From: an uncultured Clostridia bacterium
GTDB taxonomy: Bacteria > Bacillota > Clostridia > Oscillospirales > Acutalibacteraceae
NCBI GenBank assembly: GCA_946405475.1
Contig: CAMJHI010000126.1
Location: 1-6,710, forward strand
Reading direction: 5' to 3'
DNA length: 6,710 nt
Positions 5,899 through 6,710 of the stretch are shown in pieces; within the stretch, counting starts at the first letter, position 1; each line of letters begins with the position of its first letter. The notes under the pieces were generated by a model. It had not been told where the DNA came from. It ran no database searches and was given only the letters and a program-made list of their open reading frames with translations. The position numbers and the translations under genes were made by a program.

Positions 5899-6582
5899 TC
5901 ACAGCGAAGCGACCAGCGGGGGGAATTCGTCGAGCGAGCGCACCTCATAGTCGGGTCTGATCTCACCGACCGGTTTGCCGAGCGGATTGAACCAGACTGT
6001 GAGAAGCCCCGCCCGCAGACCGCCTAAAATATCGGACGTCAGGCTGTCGCCGAAGATGACGCTTTCGTCTTTTTGAAAGCCGTCGATGAGCGCAAAGCTC
6101 TTTTCAAAGAACGCGGGCGACGGCTTGTTGGCGCCGAGCTCCTGCGACAAAAACACCTTGTCGAAATAGCGGCGCAGACCGGATTCGTCCAGCCGCCGGT
6201 GCTGCACGCGCGCCGTGCCGTTGGAGGCGAGATAAAGGCGATACCGCCCGAACAGCGCGTCGAGCATCGCCCTGGCGCCGGGCAGCTCGGGGTGCTGCGC
6301 CGCCAGAAAGCCCTCATAGATTTTTGTGGTCTGCGCCGCGTCGGCGATTACGCCGAGCTCTTCAAACAACAGCTCGTAGCGGTGGGTCTTGACCTGATCC
6401 ACCGTGATCTCGCCGCGCTCCATGCGCTTCCACTGGCTTTCGTTGAGCTCGCTGTAACGCCGCAGCACATGGTCGTTCACCGCCACGCCCACCTGCGTGA
6501 GCGTCTGCGCCACCGCGTTTCGTTCCGCCGCCTTGAAATCCAGCAGCGTGTCGTCCAGATCAAGAAAAATGTTTCGTATCAT
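5899..6582 (-). CDS. YjjG-type HAD-superfamily phosphatase (probable nucleotidase)
   Basis: A 227-residue cytoplasmic HAD hydrolase with all four core motifs. Motif I is FLDLDDTLLDF (nucleophile Asp8, acid/base Asp10). Motif II is YLASNGT (Ser120). Motif III is GANKPSPAFF (Lys153). Motif IV is IFGDSLTSDILGG (Asp179, Asp184). Residues 16-95 form the helical C1-type cap. SNGTARVQHRRLDESGL, GDSLTSDI and WFNPLGK are characteristic of the YjjG group, which removes phosphate from nucleoside monophosphates including non-canonical pyrimidine nucleotides. The start is ATG 6582: AAGGAA lies 6 nt upstream, and motif I begins at the usual distance. A TTG at 6615 would place extra residues in repeat DNA. 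I see no promoter before it in the window, because the upstream sequence is the tandem repeat. No clear terminator follows, so some read-through into ddh is possible. The substrate is not fixed by sequence alone. Confidence 0.9.
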   Translation of the reverse strand: MIRNIFLDLDDTLLDFKAAERNAVAQTLTQVGVAVNDHVLRRYSELNESQWKRMERGEITVDQVKTHRYELLFEELGVIADAAQTTKIYEGFLAAQHPELPGARAMLDALFGRYRLYLASNGTARVQHRRLDESGLRRYFDKVFLSQELGANKPSPAFFEKSFALIDGFQKDESVIFGDSLTSDILGGLRAGLLTVWFNPLGKPVGEIRPDYEVRSLDEFPPLVASL

Positions 6583-6588
6583 AGGTCG

Positions 6589-6594
6589 TTCCTT
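6589..6594 (-). promoter_or_regulatory. Ribosome binding site of the HAD phosphatase gene
   Basis: Minus-strand AAGGAA lies 6 nt before ATG 6582 and just one base from the edge of the tandem repeat. It fixes the start at 6582 rather than TTG 6615. Confidence 0.7.
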
Positions 6595-6595
6595 G

Positions 6596-6710
6596 CAGCG
6601 TGACGCTGCGTCCAAGCTGACAGCCGATAGCCGATAGCTGATAGCCGATAGCTGTCAGCGTGACGCTGCGTCCAAGCTGACAGCCGATAGCCGATAGCTG
6701 ATAGCCGATA
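6596..6710. repeat. 60-bp tandem repeat built of nested heptamers and hairpins, cut by the window edge
   Basis: Bases 6601-6650 recur exactly at 6661-6710, and CAGCG at 6596-6600 recurs at 6656-6660, so the period is 60 bp with almost two copies visible. Each unit has three parts. The first is a short palindrome, CAGCGT-G-ACGCTG (6596-6608). The second is a linker, CGTCCAA. The third is a run of heptamers of the type AGCCGAT or AGCTGAT (6622-6649), bracketed by GCTGACAGC (6616-6624) and its inverted copy GCTGTCAGC (6651-6659). Each unit can therefore fold into two hairpins. The minus-strand frame upstream of the HAD gene meets a TGA at 6657-6655, so the array is not a coding extension. The array may continue past the window. 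Confidence 0.92.

Noticed and set aside
6073..6603. Plus-strand open frame opposite the HAD phosphatase gene
   Set aside because: It is antisense to a gene with all four HAD motifs and has no recognisable domain or start signals.
6583..6615. N-terminal extension of the HAD protein from TTG 6615
   Set aside because: The extra residues are encoded by repeat DNA and the real Shine-Dalgarno; ATG 6582 has correct spacing and the family's normal N-terminus.
6596..6710. CRISPR array
   Set aside because: The units are directly adjacent and identical throughout, with no unique spacers.

Overview
The window looks like a chromosomal piece of a fairly GC-rich Firmicute, probably an uncultured gut clostridium of the Oscillospiraceae/Ruminococcaceae type. 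This assignment is inference. It rests on sigma-A-like promoters, strong Shine-Dalgarno sites, GTG and TTG starts, a lipoprotein-type signal on a glycoside hydrolase, a meso-diaminopimelate dehydrogenase close to its known homologues, and an IS200/REP-associated transposase of the sort common in these genomes. I saw no tRNA, rRNA, CRISPR array or phage gene.

Left part, 1-1760 (+ strand). A REP-associated tyrosine transposase gene enters from the left edge. It is broken near its C-terminus by an in-frame TAG, after which the conserved tail continues in the same frame. Next comes a two-gene unit with a 31-nt gap: a small HEAT-repeat protein and an uncharacterised protein with a papain/C39-like cysteine peptidase pattern.

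Middle, 1761-2074 (no gene, about 310 bases). This stretch is well filled. It holds a 167-bp foldable MITE-like element with 20-bp terminal inverted repeats flanked by TA, then a rho-independent terminator, then an extended -10 promoter with a small inverted repeat over its -35 box. That promoter precedes a 738-residue GH92-family glycosidase (putative alpha-mannosidase) that appears to be a lipoprotein. A separate sigma-A-like promoter then drives thioredoxin (trxA).

Right part, 4718-6710. A strong symmetrical terminator separates trxA from two convergent minus-strand genes. These are meso-diaminopimelate dehydrogenase (ddh), with its own promoter, and a YjjG-type HAD phosphatase upstream of it. 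The window ends inside a 60-bp exact tandem repeat built from nested heptamers and hairpins, which abuts the HAD gene's ribosome binding site.

The housekeeping genes (trxA, ddh, HAD phosphatase) do not form one pathway. The parts most worth a second look are the MITE lying between an operon and its terminator, the nested tandem repeat, the HEAT/C39-like pair, the palindrome inside the transposase gene, and the altered active-site motifs of the GH92 enzyme.
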